From assembly GCF_900078665.2 (NCBI RefSeq), contig NZ_LT546207.1:3317722-3381721 (forward strand): a DNA stretch of 64,000 bases, read 5' to 3'. Shown piece by piece: positions 8,521 through 16,566 of this stretch. Source of the stretch: Mycolicibacterium houstonense (GTDB taxonomy: Bacteria > Actinomycetota > Actinomycetes > Mycobacteriales > Mycobacteriaceae). The position numbers and the translations under genes are program-made. The notes below the pieces were generated by a model. It did not search any database. It was not told the origin of the DNA and worked only from the letters and a program-made list of their open reading frames with translations. Every line of letters starts with the position of its first letter. The stretch's first letter is position 1.

Positions 8521-9642
8521 TCAGCTCTCGGCGATGCCGTCCAGCCGCTTGGTGGCCGCCTCGAAACCGGAGACCAGTTCGGCGATGATGTCGGCGACCG
8601 GGCGGATCTCGTTCATCCGGCCCACGATCTGACCGACCGGCATCGACACGGTGTCGGGGTTGTCCGACTCGTTCATCCGCTGGTGCGCCTCGCTGACGAG
8701 GATGTTCTGCAGTGGCATCGGCAGCGGCTCCGGTGCGTCCGGGGCATCCCACGCGTCGGTCCACTTGGTCTTGAGCAGCCGGGCCGGCTTGCCGGTGTAG
8801 ATCTTGCGACGCACGGTGTCGGCGGTGGTGGCCTTGAGCAGCGCCTCCTGAATCGTGGAGGTGCCACCCGGCAGCCGGTGGCCCAGGTCGTACTCCTGAG
8901 AGGTCAGGAACGCCGAGCCCATCCACACACCGGAGGCACCCAGCGCCAGCGCGGCCGCCACCTGCTTGCCGGTGCCGATACCGCCGGCAGCCAGCACCGG
9001 GGCCTTACCGTCAAGGGCGTCAACGATTTCCGGCCACAACACCATCGAACCGATCTCACCGGTGTGGCCACCGGCCTCGTGTCCCTGGGCAACGACGATG
9101 TCGACGCCGTTCTCGACGTGGCGCAGCGCGTGCTTGGCGCTGCCGGCCAGCGCGGCCACCGGAACCCCGGCGGCATGCGCCTGCTCGATCACGTCGACCG
9201 GCGGCGATCCCAGCGCGTTGGCGATCAGCTTGATCGGGTGCTTGAGGGCCACCTCGACGTGGCTGCGGGCCACCGAGTGCAGCCAGCCCAGCACGCCCTC
9301 GTTGCGCTCCTCGTCTTCGGGCAGCGGCGGAACACCGAGATCGGCAAGGGTTTTCGCGACGAAGTCGCGGTGGCTCTGCGGGATGAGCTTGTTGATGTCG
9401 ACGGCCGTGCCCTCGGTGGGAATCTTGGCCGGCATCACCACGTCGACGCCATAGGGCTTACCGCCGGTGTTGGCGTCCATCCACTGCAGGACCTCTTCGA
9501 GGTCGTCGGCGTCGTTGAACCGCACGCAGCCGAGCACACCCAGACCGCCGGCCTTGCTGACCGCGGCGGCCACTTTCTCCGACGGGGTGAAAACGAAGAT
9601 CGGGTATTCGATCCCGAACCGTTCGCAGAGTTCGGTCTTCAT
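8521..9642 (-). CDS. Nitronate monooxygenase-family flavin oxidoreductase
   Basis: A 373-residue TIM-barrel FMN protein of the 2-nitropropane dioxygenase/nitronate monooxygenase family. Visible elements are the start MKTELCERFGIEYPIFVF, the loop GHEAGGHTGEIG with the His used in catalysis, and the phosphate-binding VLAAGGIGTGKQVAAALALG. Members in steroid clusters (for example IpdC) act on ring-degradation intermediates, but this protein does not look like IpdC at its N terminus. It follows fadD19 by 29 nt on the same strand and is probably co-transcribed with it. Confidence 0.85.
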   Translation of the reverse strand: MKTELCERFGIEYPIFVFTPSEKVAAAVSKAGGLGVLGCVRFNDADDLEEVLQWMDANTGGKPYGVDVVMPAKIPTEGTAVDINKLIPQSHRDFVAKTLADLGVPPLPEDEERNEGVLGWLHSVARSHVEVALKHPIKLIANALGSPPVDVIEQAHAAGVPVAALAGSAKHALRHVENGVDIVVAQGHEAGGHTGEIGSMVLWPEIVDALDGKAPVLAAGGIGTGKQVAAALALGASGVWMGSAFLTSQEYDLGHRLPGGTSTIQEALLKATTADTVRRKIYTGKPARLLKTKWTDAWDAPDAPEPLPMPLQNILVSEAHQRMNESDNPDTVSMPVGQIVGRMNEIRPVADIIAELVSGFEAATKRLDGIAES

Positions 9643-9671
9643 CTATTTCTCCCGTCGCTTCGCTCGCCCCG

Positions 9672-11321
9672 TCATTTCGCTCCCACGTGATTGGCGTGCA
9701 CGTCATCGGCGGGCCGTTCTTCGGTGGTGTCCTTGGCCCAGCGGTAGTCGGGCTTGCCCGCCGGCGAACGCTTAACCTCGTCGACCAGCCAAAGGCTGCG
9801 CGGCACTTTGTATCCCGCGATCTCGCTGCGCACGAACGCATCGAGTTCGGCGAGGGTAGGGCGGGCCCCCTCGCGCGGCTGCACGACGGCGGCGACGTGC
9901 TGACCGAAGCGCTCGTCGGGCACGCCGACCACCAACGCGTCGAACACGTCCGGGTGGCCCTTGAGCGCGGCCTCGACTTCTTCGGGGTAGATCTTCTCGC
10001 CACCGGAGTTGATCGACACCGAGCCGCGGCCCAGCATGGTCACGCTGCCGTCGGCCTCCACCTCGGCGTAGTCACCGGGGATGGCGTAGCGCACCCCGTT
10101 GTAGGTGCGGAACGTCTCGGCGGTCTTCTTCTCGTCCTTGAAGTAGCCGACCGGAATGTGGCCGCACTTGGCGATGATGCCGCGCACACCGGATCCCGGC
10201 TTGACCTCGTTGCCGTCCTCGTCGAGCACCTTGGTGTTCTTGTCGATGGTGACCCGCGGCCCGCCGGTGTGCGACTGGCCCTTGGCCACGATGCTGGTGC
10301 CACCGAAGCCGGTCTCCGACGAGCCGATCGAATCGGTGATGATCCGGTTGGGCAGCAGCTCGAGGAACTTCTCCTTCAGGCTGGTGGAGAACAGGGCCGC
10401 GGTGCTGGCGAGCAGGAACAGGCTCGACAGGTCGTACTCCTTGCCCTGGGCCTGCGCGGCGAGCAGCGAGTCCAGCAGCGGGCGGGCCATCGCGTCGCCG
10501 GTGAAGAACAGCAGATTGACCTTGTAGTCGTGGATCATCTGCCAGACCTCGTCGGCGTTGAACTCCGGTGCCAGCACCACGGTCTGGCCGGAGAACAGCG
10601 ACATCCAGGTGGCCGACTGCGTGGCACCGTGGATCATCGGCGGGATGGGCAGCCGGATCATCGGCGGGTTGGCCACGGCCTGCTTGGACAGGTCGTACTC
10701 GTCGGCGACGGGCTCACCGGTGGCGAAGTCGGTGCCGCCGAACAGCACTCGGTAGATGTCCTCGTGACGCCACATGACGCCCTTGGGGAAGCCGGTGGTG
10801 CCGCCGGTGTAGAGCAGGTAGATGTCGTCGGCGCTGCGGGGCCCGAAGTCACGCTCGGGCGAGCCCTGGGCCAGGGCATCCTCGAAGGCCACGCCGCCGT
10901 AGCGCTGGAAGTCGTCGTCCGACCCGTCCTCGACCACCAGGATGGTCTTCACGTCCGGAGTCTCGGGCAGCACGTTGGCCACCCGGTCGGCGTAGCGGCG
11001 CTCGTGGATCAGCGCGACCATGTCGGAGTTGTCGAACAGGTACTTGAGTTCGCCCTCGACGTACCGGAAGTTGACGTTGACCAGGATGGCGCCGGCCTTC
11101 ACGATGCCCAGCATCCCGATCACGATTTCGATGCGGTTGCGGCAGTACAGGCCGACCTTGTCGTCCTTCTTGACGCCCTGATCGATCAGATAGTGGGCCA
11201 GGCGGTTGGCCTTTTCCTCCAACTGCCCGTAGGTCAGCTGCTCGTCGCCGGAAATCAGCGCGACACGGTCCGGCACAGCGTCGATGGCGTGCTCGGCAAG
11301 ATCAGCAATATTCAGAGCCAC
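9672..11321 (-). CDS. fadD19: C27 steroid-CoA ligase FadD19
   Basis: From GTG 11321 (VALNIADLAEHAID) the protein has 549 residues, matching M. tuberculosis FadD19 (548). A longer in-frame start at 11357 would place the KstR-type operator inside the gene, so it is rejected. The ATP motif YTGGTTGFPKGVMWRHED, IGSSETGFGG, the motif YAIPGDYAEV and the C-terminal lysine region SPAGKPDYRWAK are intact. FadD19 activates 3-oxo-cholest-4-en-26-oate to its CoA ester, the entry step of side-chain beta-oxidation. It is divergent from echA19, as in M. tuberculosis. Confidence 0.95.
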   Translation of the reverse strand: MALNIADLAEHAIDAVPDRVALISGDEQLTYGQLEEKANRLAHYLIDQGVKKDDKVGLYCRNRIEIVIGMLGIVKAGAILVNVNFRYVEGELKYLFDNSDMVALIHERRYADRVANVLPETPDVKTILVVEDGSDDDFQRYGGVAFEDALAQGSPERDFGPRSADDIYLLYTGGTTGFPKGVMWRHEDIYRVLFGGTDFATGEPVADEYDLSKQAVANPPMIRLPIPPMIHGATQSATWMSLFSGQTVVLAPEFNADEVWQMIHDYKVNLLFFTGDAMARPLLDSLLAAQAQGKEYDLSSLFLLASTAALFSTSLKEKFLELLPNRIITDSIGSSETGFGGTSIVAKGQSHTGGPRVTIDKNTKVLDEDGNEVKPGSGVRGIIAKCGHIPVGYFKDEKKTAETFRTYNGVRYAIPGDYAEVEADGSVTMLGRGSVSINSGGEKIYPEEVEAALKGHPDVFDALVVGVPDERFGQHVAAVVQPREGARPTLAELDAFVRSEIAGYKVPRSLWLVDEVKRSPAGKPDYRWAKDTTEERPADDVHANHVGAK

Positions 11322-11332
11322 AGAACCTAAAC

Positions 11333-11346
11333 TAGAACGTGTTACA
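11333..11346. promoter_or_regulatory. KstR-type operator between fadD19 and echA19
   Basis: TAGAACGTGTTACA matches the published KstR consensus TnnAACnnGTTnnA at every fixed position. It sits 12 nt upstream of the fadD19 start and 45 nt upstream of echA19, so one site can serve both divergent promoters. KstR is a TetR-type repressor released by cholesterol-derived CoA thioesters. Confidence 0.88.
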
Positions 11347-11390
11347 TTTCGAGACAAGTCTGGGTTGAAAATGCAGAGAGGCTATCCCCT

Positions 11391-12191
11391 GTGAGCGATA
11401 CCGAAAAAGGGCCCGACGCCCTCATTGAGCAGCGCGGACACACCCTGATCGTCACGCTGAACCGGCCGGAGGCGCGCAACGCGCTTTCCACCGAGATGCT
11501 CTCGATCATGGTCGAGGCCTGGGACCGCGTCGACAACGATCCGGAGATCCGTACCTGCATCCTCACCGGGGCGGGCGGGTACTTCTGCGCGGGCATGGAT
11601 CTCAAGGGCGCGACCAAGAAGCCGCCGGGTGATTCCTTCAAGGACGGCAGCTACGACCCGTCACGGATCGACGGTCTGCTCAAGGGCCGCCGGCTGAAGA
11701 AGCCCCTGATCGCCGCGGTCGAGGGTCCGGCCATCGCCGGCGGTACCGAGATCCTGCAGGGCACCGATATCCGCGTCGCCGGCGAGAGCGCCAAGTTCGG
11801 CATCTCCGAGGCCAAGTGGAGCCTGTACCCGATGGGCGGCTCGGCGGTGCGCCTGGTGCGCCAGATCCCCTACACCATCGCGTGCGACATGCTGCTGACC
11901 GGCCGCCACATCACCGCGGCCCAGGCGCTCGAATACGGCCTGATCGGTCACGTCGTCCCGGACGGCACCGCGCTGGACAAGGCGCTGGAGATCGCCGAGG
12001 TGATCAACAACAACGGCCCGCTGGCCGTGCAGGCGATCCTCAAGACCATCCGCGAGACCGAGGGCATGCACGAGGACGAGGCGTTCAAGCCCGACACCGC
12101 CAACGGCATCCCGGTGTTCCTGTCCGACGACGCCAAGGAAGGCCCGCGCGCGTTCGCCGAGAAGCGCCCGCCCAACTTCCAGATGAAGTAG
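11391..12191 (+). CDS. echA19: Enoyl-CoA hydratase EchA19
   Basis: A 266-residue crotonase-fold protein with a GTG start and an upstream purine-rich ribosome site (AGAGAGG). The oxyanion-hole segments are [19 protein letters not shown] and the Gly-rich [16 protein letters not shown], followed by the region [18 protein letters not shown]. EchA19 (Rv3516) hydrates the enoyl-CoA of the cholesterol side chain. It is divergent from fadD19 and shares its operator. No gene follows it on the same strand for about 590 nt. Confidence 0.92.
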   Translation: MSDTEKGPDALIEQRGHTLIVTLNRPEARNALSTEMLSIMVEAWDRVDNDPEIRTCILTGAGGYFCAGMDLKGATKKPPGDSFKDGSYDPSRIDGLLKGRRLKKPLIAAVEGPAIAGGTEILQGTDIRVAGESAKFGISEAKWSLYPMGGSAVRLVRQIPYTIACDMLLTGRHITAAQALEYGLIGHVVPDGTALDKALEIAEVINNNGPLAVQAILKTIRETEGMHEDEAFKPDTANGIPVFLSDDAKEGPRAFAEKRPPNFQMK

Positions 12192-12274
12192 TTCCTGGCA
12201 GACGTTTACGCGGAGGATTGCGGTCAACATGTGGCAGCAATCCTCCGCGTTGTCGTCTTGCCACCCTCAAATGC

Positions 12275-12610
12275 TCAGCGCCAATGTCCGGGTGGCGGCG
12301 GCCCCCAATGCGGCGGCGGAGGCGGCGGTCCCCAGAACCGCGGTGGCGGTGGCGGACCCCAGAACGGCGGTGGGGGCGGCGGGGGCGGACCCCAGAACGG
12401 CGGTGGCGGCGGTGGAGGTGGCGGGCCCCACGGGTGCAACGGCGGAGTTGGCATCGAAGACAACGGCGCCGGTCCCCCAGCCTGCACGCTCGTCGGCGCC
12501 GGGGCCAGTGCCGCGTTGGCCTGACCGGCTATTCCGACGGCTCCGGCCAACAGCGCCCCACCCAGCACCACTCCGCTCAACACGCTTCGCCCAGTTGAAT
12601 GTCGTGCCAT
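12275..12610 (-). CDS. Secreted proline-rich protein with WGPPPPP repeats
   Basis: A 111-residue predicted secreted protein. ATG 12610 has an AGGAG ribosome site 8 nt upstream; the GTG at 12619 overlaps that site and is rejected. Residues 1-31 are a signal peptide with an Arg-containing N region, a hydrophobic core and ANA cleavage. After residue 50 the protein is almost entirely repeats of the form (F/H)WGPPPPP, with runs of up to nine prolines, ending PPGHWR. It has no cysteine and no known enzymatic fold. It could be a cell-wall-spanning or polyproline-binding protein. The G-rich opposite strand also has open frames; the signal peptide and ribosome site favour this strand. Confidence 0.75.
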   Translation of the reverse strand: MARHSTGRSVLSGVVLGGALLAGAVGIAGQANAALAPAPTSVQAGGPAPLSSMPTPPLHPWGPPPPPPPPPFWGPPPPPPPPFWGPPPPPRFWGPPPPPPHWGPPPPGHWR

Positions 12611-12740
12611 CTCGTGCACTCCTCTAATCGTCGCGCCATGTCCCCCGATATTGCGAGACTATCTAATTAGATTAGCTATGCGAAACCGGTGGCACGCCTT
12701 GCACAGCGAATACTTAACTCACACATAGCAATCTCGCGGT

Positions 12741-12759
12741 CCACCGGAAAAACCGGTGG
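12741..12759. other. Perfect hairpin in the divergent region before the nitroreductase
   Basis: CCACCGG-AAAAA-CCGGTGG forms a 7-bp perfect stem with a 5-nt loop. It is flanked further out by ATCTCGC (12731-12737) and GCGAGAT (12770-12776), which could extend the structure. A 12-bp palindrome ATCTAATTAGAT lies at 12661-12672. The spacer separates the divergent proline-rich and nitroreductase genes, so these may be operators or 5' leader structures rather than a terminator. Confidence 0.5.
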
Positions 12760-12783
12760 TCAGCCGGCAGCGAGATCGATACC

Positions 12784-13446
12784 GTGCGCGCTGTGTACGA
12801 CCTCGAAGATGCGATCCACCAGCGGTGCTCCACCCGGAAGTTTCTGCCGGACAAACCCGTTCCGCGGGAATTGGTCGACGAGGCGCTGGAACTCGCGATC
12901 CGGGCGCCGTCCAATTCCAACATCCAACCGTGGCAGGCCGTGTTCGCCACGGGCGCGGCACGCGATCGGCTGGTGAAGGCGCTCCTGGCGGCCGCTCAGA
13001 TGTCAGAACCGCAGATTCCCGCTCTGCCTACACAATTCGAGCACCATCGATTCGAGGTCGGCGCCGCGGTGTTCGGCGCGCTCGGGATTTCCCGTGACGA
13101 TGCCGAGGCCCGGCGTGCCGTGGTGCTGCGCAACTGGGAGTTCTTCGGGGCGCCCCTGGTCGGGGTCGTCTGCGTGCATCGCGACCTCGACCACGTCGAC
13201 AGCATGAGTGTCGGCATGTTCCTGCAGACACTCATCCTGGCGTTGACCGCCCGCGGGTTGGGCACCTGCACCCAGGTCTCGATCGCCGGGTATCCCGAGG
13301 TGGTGCACGACCAGCTCGGGATACCGGACGATCTGCGCGTTCTGTGCGGCCTGGCGATCGGCTACCCGGACCGCGACTTCCCGGTGAATTCGCTACGCAC
13401 GCCGCGCAATCCGCTCGGCGACAACGTCGTGTTCCGAACGGACTAG
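12784..13446 (+). CDS. Nitroreductase-family FMN oxidoreductase
   Basis: A 220-residue nitroreductase. The FMN-phosphate binding start RCSTRKFLPDKPVPRELVD and RAPSNSNIQPWQ (residues 40-52) are typical, as is GLGTCTQVSIAGYPEVV in the second half. The family reduces nitro groups, quinones or enones with NAD(P)H. The GTG at 12784 is used here, but a GTG three codons later is equally possible. Its last 4 nt overlap the 3' end of convergent cyp142. A steroid role is not shown. Confidence 0.83.
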   Translation: MRAVYDLEDAIHQRCSTRKFLPDKPVPRELVDEALELAIRAPSNSNIQPWQAVFATGAARDRLVKALLAAAQMSEPQIPALPTQFEHHRFEVGAAVFGALGISRDDAEARRAVVLRNWEFFGAPLVGVVCVHRDLDHVDSMSVGMFLQTLILALTARGLGTCTQVSIAGYPEVVHDQLGIPDDLRVLCGLAIGYPDRDFPVNSLRTPRNPLGDNVVFRTD

Positions 13447-14654
13447 GGCCCGACCGGCGCCGTCGGGGTGAACACGACCGGCATGGCTTCGGGGCCACTG
13501 ACGAAGTTGGCCGGCCGCAGCGGCACCTGTGCGCCGTCGGCCAGGCGCAGGTCAGGCAGCCGGACGAGCAACCGCTCGACCATCAGCTTGAGCTCGAGGC
13601 GCGCCAGCTGGTTACCCAGGCAGAAGTGGGTTCCGAAGCCGAACGCCAAGTGGCTGTTGGGGTTCCGGTCGATCCGGAACTCGTCGGGATTCTCGAAGAC
13701 GGCTTCGTCGAAGTTGGCCGACTCGAACATCAGCATGACCTTCTCGCCCTCTTTGAGGTCGGTGCCGTGGAATGTGGTGTCGGCGGTCAGCGTGCGGCAC
13801 ATGTTCTTCACCGGCGACGTCCAGCGCAGCATTTCCTCGATCGCGCCGGGTAGTGCATCCGGTTTCGCGACGAGCGTCTCCCACTGATCGTGGTTGCGCA
13901 GCAGTTGTTCGACGCCTCCGGACAGGGTGTGCCGCGTGGTCTCGTCACCGCCGATCAGGATGAGCAACGTCTCGAAGACGATCTCGTCGTCACTCATGCG
14001 CTGGCCCTCGACCTCGGCGTTGACCAGGATCGAGAACAGGTCGTCGGACGGATTGGCCCGCCGCTTCGTGATCTCATCCTTGGTGAACTCGGTGTAGGCG
14101 GCGAAGGTCTCCATCAGTTTCTGGATCACGGTCTCGTCGACGTGTGAGGACAGCCCGCACACCAGGTCGTCGGACCACTTCAGCAGCATTTCGCGTTCAC
14201 TGGGCAGCACCCCGAGCATGTCCCCGATCACCGCCATCGGCAGCGGGGCGGCGATGTCGCGGACGAAGTCGCATTCCCCGCGCTCGCACACCGCATCGAT
14301 CAGGGTGTCGCACAGATTCATGATCGACGGGACCTTGTCCATCACGCGCTTGCGGGTGAAGCCCGAGTTGACCAGCTTGCGCCGCAACAGGTGGGCCGGA
14401 TCGTCCATGTCGATCATGTACGGCATGCCGGGCTGATCCGGGCGGATACCGCCGGCGCTGGAGAACAGTTCCGGTGCGCGTTCGGCATCGAGGACGGCTT
14501 GATACGTCGTTGCGGCCGCCTGGCCGTTGCGGTCGCGAAATACCGGCTCATTCGCCCGCATCCACCGGTAGGCCTCGCGCGCGCCCCCGTCGGAGTAGAA
14601 CCTCCCGTCGGCCAAATCGACGTCAGGCTTGGTAGGGGGAAGGGTCTGGGTCAC
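13443..14654 (-). CDS. cyp142: Steroid C26/C27 monooxygenase, cytochrome P450 CYP142
   Basis: A 403-residue soluble P450 of normal length. The heme-thiolate motif FGFGTHFCLGNQLA contains the Cys ligand at about residue 345, the I-helix oxygen-activation motif is LIGGDETTRHTLSG, and the ExxR helix lies in IEEMLRW plus downstream Arg. CYP142 hydroxylates and oxidises the terminal methyl of cholesterol or cholestenone, giving the acid that FadD19 activates. The upstream gene overlaps it by 4 nt (ATGA), so they form an operon, as in M. tuberculosis Rv3518c-Rv3519. Confidence 0.92.
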   Translation of the reverse strand: MTQTLPPTKPDVDLADGRFYSDGGAREAYRWMRANEPVFRDRNGQAAATTYQAVLDAERAPELFSSAGGIRPDQPGMPYMIDMDDPAHLLRRKLVNSGFTRKRVMDKVPSIMNLCDTLIDAVCERGECDFVRDIAAPLPMAVIGDMLGVLPSEREMLLKWSDDLVCGLSSHVDETVIQKLMETFAAYTEFTKDEITKRRANPSDDLFSILVNAEVEGQRMSDDEIVFETLLILIGGDETTRHTLSGGVEQLLRNHDQWETLVAKPDALPGAIEEMLRWTSPVKNMCRTLTADTTFHGTDLKEGEKVMLMFESANFDEAVFENPDEFRIDRNPNSHLAFGFGTHFCLGNQLARLELKLMVERLLVRLPDLRLADGAQVPLRPANFVSGPEAMPVVFTPTAPVGP

Positions 14655-15421
14655 GAAATCTCCTTGGCGTCGGCAAACGTCATCTGCACATTGCGGACCG
14701 AGCTGGACAACATCGCCCGTTTGGGCAGGCCCAGCGCGGCAAGTTCTTCGGCGTACGGGTGGTCGCCGAGCCGGAGCCGAACCCCGCCCGGCCGGTACCG
14801 CACACCGGAAAGCCGCATGATGCCTTCGGTTTCGCGTAGTACCCCGTCGAGGTGGGAGAAGGTGGACTGCACCTGGGGCTTGGCGGTGAACGCCGACGGC
14901 ACCGGGAGCCCACGCTTGAAGTCCATCCCGACCGCGAACCTGCCGTCGATGTTCACGTCGAAGCTGAACGGCTTGCCGTCGCGGACCCCGGCCCCATTGT
15001 CCGCGTCGCGGACGGTGAAGTCCGCCAACACCTTCGGGTATCCCCAGATCTGCCGGCCGGCCTGCAGCGTGAACTCGCCGTCGACCGGCAGGTGGTGCAC
15101 GAAGGCCCCCGCCGAGCCAAGGCCGCGCAGCCCGGACTCCTCGGACCCGGGCCGGTTCACCATGACGTTGGTGCCGTACTCCAGGTACGGCCCCAGGTCG
15201 CCGTCGATGTAGTGCATCAGCATCAGCACGACGACGGCGCGGCGCGGCCGGAACCGATACACGCGCAGCCCGCTGTAATCGATCATGCGCTGCGCGGCAT
15301 CGGCGTCCACCGAGAACATCGCCATGTGCTGCTCGGCGGTGCGGATCTGCACCGGCATCGTGAGCACGGTGCCGGCGATCGTGTGTTGCGAAGGCCCAGA
15401 AGCGGGAGCGCTGTGACTCAC
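14651..15421 (-). CDS. Rv3519-like acetoacetate-decarboxylase-fold protein
   Basis: A 256-residue protein from GTG 15421; an internal ATG at 15358 would give 235 residues, almost the length of Rv3519 (236), so the start is uncertain. Segments such as YLEYGTNVMVNRPG, AGRQIWGYPKVLADFTVRD and ALGLPKRAMLSSSVRN fit the acetoacetate decarboxylase-like fold. The function in sterol metabolism is unknown. It shares a 4-nt overlap with cyp142, and the product may act on a P450-derived intermediate (inference). Confidence 0.8.
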   Translation of the reverse strand: MSHSAPASGPSQHTIAGTVLTMPVQIRTAEQHMAMFSVDADAAQRMIDYSGLRVYRFRPRRAVVVLMLMHYIDGDLGPYLEYGTNVMVNRPGSEESGLRGLGSAGAFVHHLPVDGEFTLQAGRQIWGYPKVLADFTVRDADNGAGVRDGKPFSFDVNIDGRFAVGMDFKRGLPVPSAFTAKPQVQSTFSHLDGVLRETEGIMRLSGVRYRPGGVRLRLGDHPYAEELAALGLPKRAMLSSSVRNVQMTFADAKEIS

Positions 15422-15443
15422 GCCATAAATCTAGAACCTCGAG

Positions 15444-15468
15444 TAGACACGTTGCAAGAAAGTGTCTA
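15444..15468. other. Inverted repeat upstream of the Rv3519-like/cyp142 operon
   Basis: TAGACAC and GTGTCTA form a perfect 7-bp inverted repeat around an 11-nt spacer. It sits 23 nt upstream of the GTG start and just beyond the stop of the preceding gene. Adjacent sequence CTAGAACC (15431-15438) carries one KstR half-site, but the second half (CGA instead of GTT) does not fit. It could be an operator or a weak hairpin between the two genes. Confidence 0.45.
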
Positions 15469-15476
15469 GTCGGGAC

Positions 15477-16508
15477 TCAGACGAGAGCCGCGAGGTCACG
15501 GATCTGCTCGACGGAGCGGGCGCCGACGACCATCATCGTCACGCCTGCGGCCTCCCACGCCTTGATCTGCTCCTTGACGTAGTCGAGGTTCCCGACGATC
15601 GCGGAGTCGTCGACCAGTTCATCGGGGATGATCTTGGCCGCTTCGTCTTTGCGGTCACTGCGGAACAGTTTGGTGACGTCGTCGACGACCTCCGCGTAAC
15701 CCATCCGGCGGTACACGTCGGCGTGGAAGTTGGTGTCCTCGGCACCCATTCCGCCCATGTACAGCGCCAGGTGCGGCTTCATCAACTCCATGATCGCGGG
15801 CCGGTCGTCGGTGACCACGACCTGCGCGGTGGCGCAGATCTCGAAGGTCTCGCGGGTGCGACGCGCGCCCGGCCGGGCGAAGCCCTCGTCGAGCCACTCG
15901 TTGTACATGCCGGCGATGCGCGGCGAGTAGAAGATCGGCAGCCAGCCGTCGGCGATCTCGGCGGCCAGCGCGACGTTCTTGGGCCCCTCGGCACCCAGCA
16001 TGACCGGGATGTCGGCGCGCAACGGATGAGTTATCGGCTTGAGGTTCTTGCCCAGGCCGGTGGTGCCCTCACCGGTCACCGGCAGCGGATAGTGCGGTCC
16101 GTCGCTGTGCACCGGGGCCTCGCGCGCCCAGACCTGACGCAGGATGTCGATGTACTCGCGGGTGCGGGCCAGCGGCTTCGGGAACTTCGCGCCGTACCAC
16201 CCCTCCACCACCTGCGGGCCGGACACCCCGAGACCGAGGATGTGACGGCCACCGGAGAGGTGGTCGAGCGTCAGCGCGGCCATCGCGCACGCCGTGGGCG
16301 TGCGGGCGGACATCTGGATGACCGAGGTACCCAAGCGCATCCGCTTGGTTTCGCGGCCCCACCAGGCCAGCGGGGTGTAGGCGTCCGAGCCCCAGGCCTC
16401 CGCGGTGAAGACAGTGTCGAAGTCTGCCTCCTCGGCCGCGGCCACGAGTTCGGCGTGATTGGTCGGCGGCTGTGCGCCCCAGTATCCGAGTTGCAGACCC
16501 AGCTTCAT
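15477..16508 (-). CDS. Rv3520c-like F420-dependent luciferase-type oxidoreductase
   Basis: A 343-residue TIM-barrel protein of the luciferase-like/LLM class, close to Rv3520c in length (347). Typical elements are MKLGLQLGYWGAQPPTNH at the N terminus, TSVIQMSARTPTACAMAALTL, and the cofactor-side ILGLGVSGPQVVEGWYG. The class uses F420 or FMN; coenzyme F420 is abundant in mycobacteria. The steroid substrate is not known. It is divergent from the Rv3521-like gene, with a perfect KstR-type site between them. Confidence 0.87.
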   Translation of the reverse strand: MKLGLQLGYWGAQPPTNHAELVAAAEEADFDTVFTAEAWGSDAYTPLAWWGRETKRMRLGTSVIQMSARTPTACAMAALTLDHLSGGRHILGLGVSGPQVVEGWYGAKFPKPLARTREYIDILRQVWAREAPVHSDGPHYPLPVTGEGTTGLGKNLKPITHPLRADIPVMLGAEGPKNVALAAEIADGWLPIFYSPRIAGMYNEWLDEGFARPGARRTRETFEICATAQVVVTDDRPAIMELMKPHLALYMGGMGAEDTNFHADVYRRMGYAEVVDDVTKLFRSDRKDEAAKIIPDELVDDSAIVGNLDYVKEQIKAWEAAGVTMMVVGARSVEQIRDLAALV

Positions 16509-16544
16509 TTAGATTGCCTTCCGACGTGTCCTTGCCACGATTGT

Positions 16545-16558
16545 TAGAACCTGTTCTA
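16545..16558. promoter_or_regulatory. KstR-type operator between the Rv3520c-like and Rv3521-like genes
   Basis: TAGAACCTGTTCTA fits TnnAACnnGTTnnA completely and is itself a near-perfect palindrome. It lies 37 nt from the minus-strand start and only 9 nt from the GTG of the plus-strand gene. The latter must therefore have a very short leader or be leaderless. Confidence 0.9.
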
Positions 16559-16566
16559 CTCGATGT

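Noticed and set aside
12231-12524. Glycine-rich plus-strand frame (GGGGGPQNGGGG repeats) that looks PE-PGRS-like
   Set aside because: No signal or PE domain and no ribosome site. The opposite strand has a signal peptide and a good ribosome site, so the Gly repeats are the antisense of the proline repeats.
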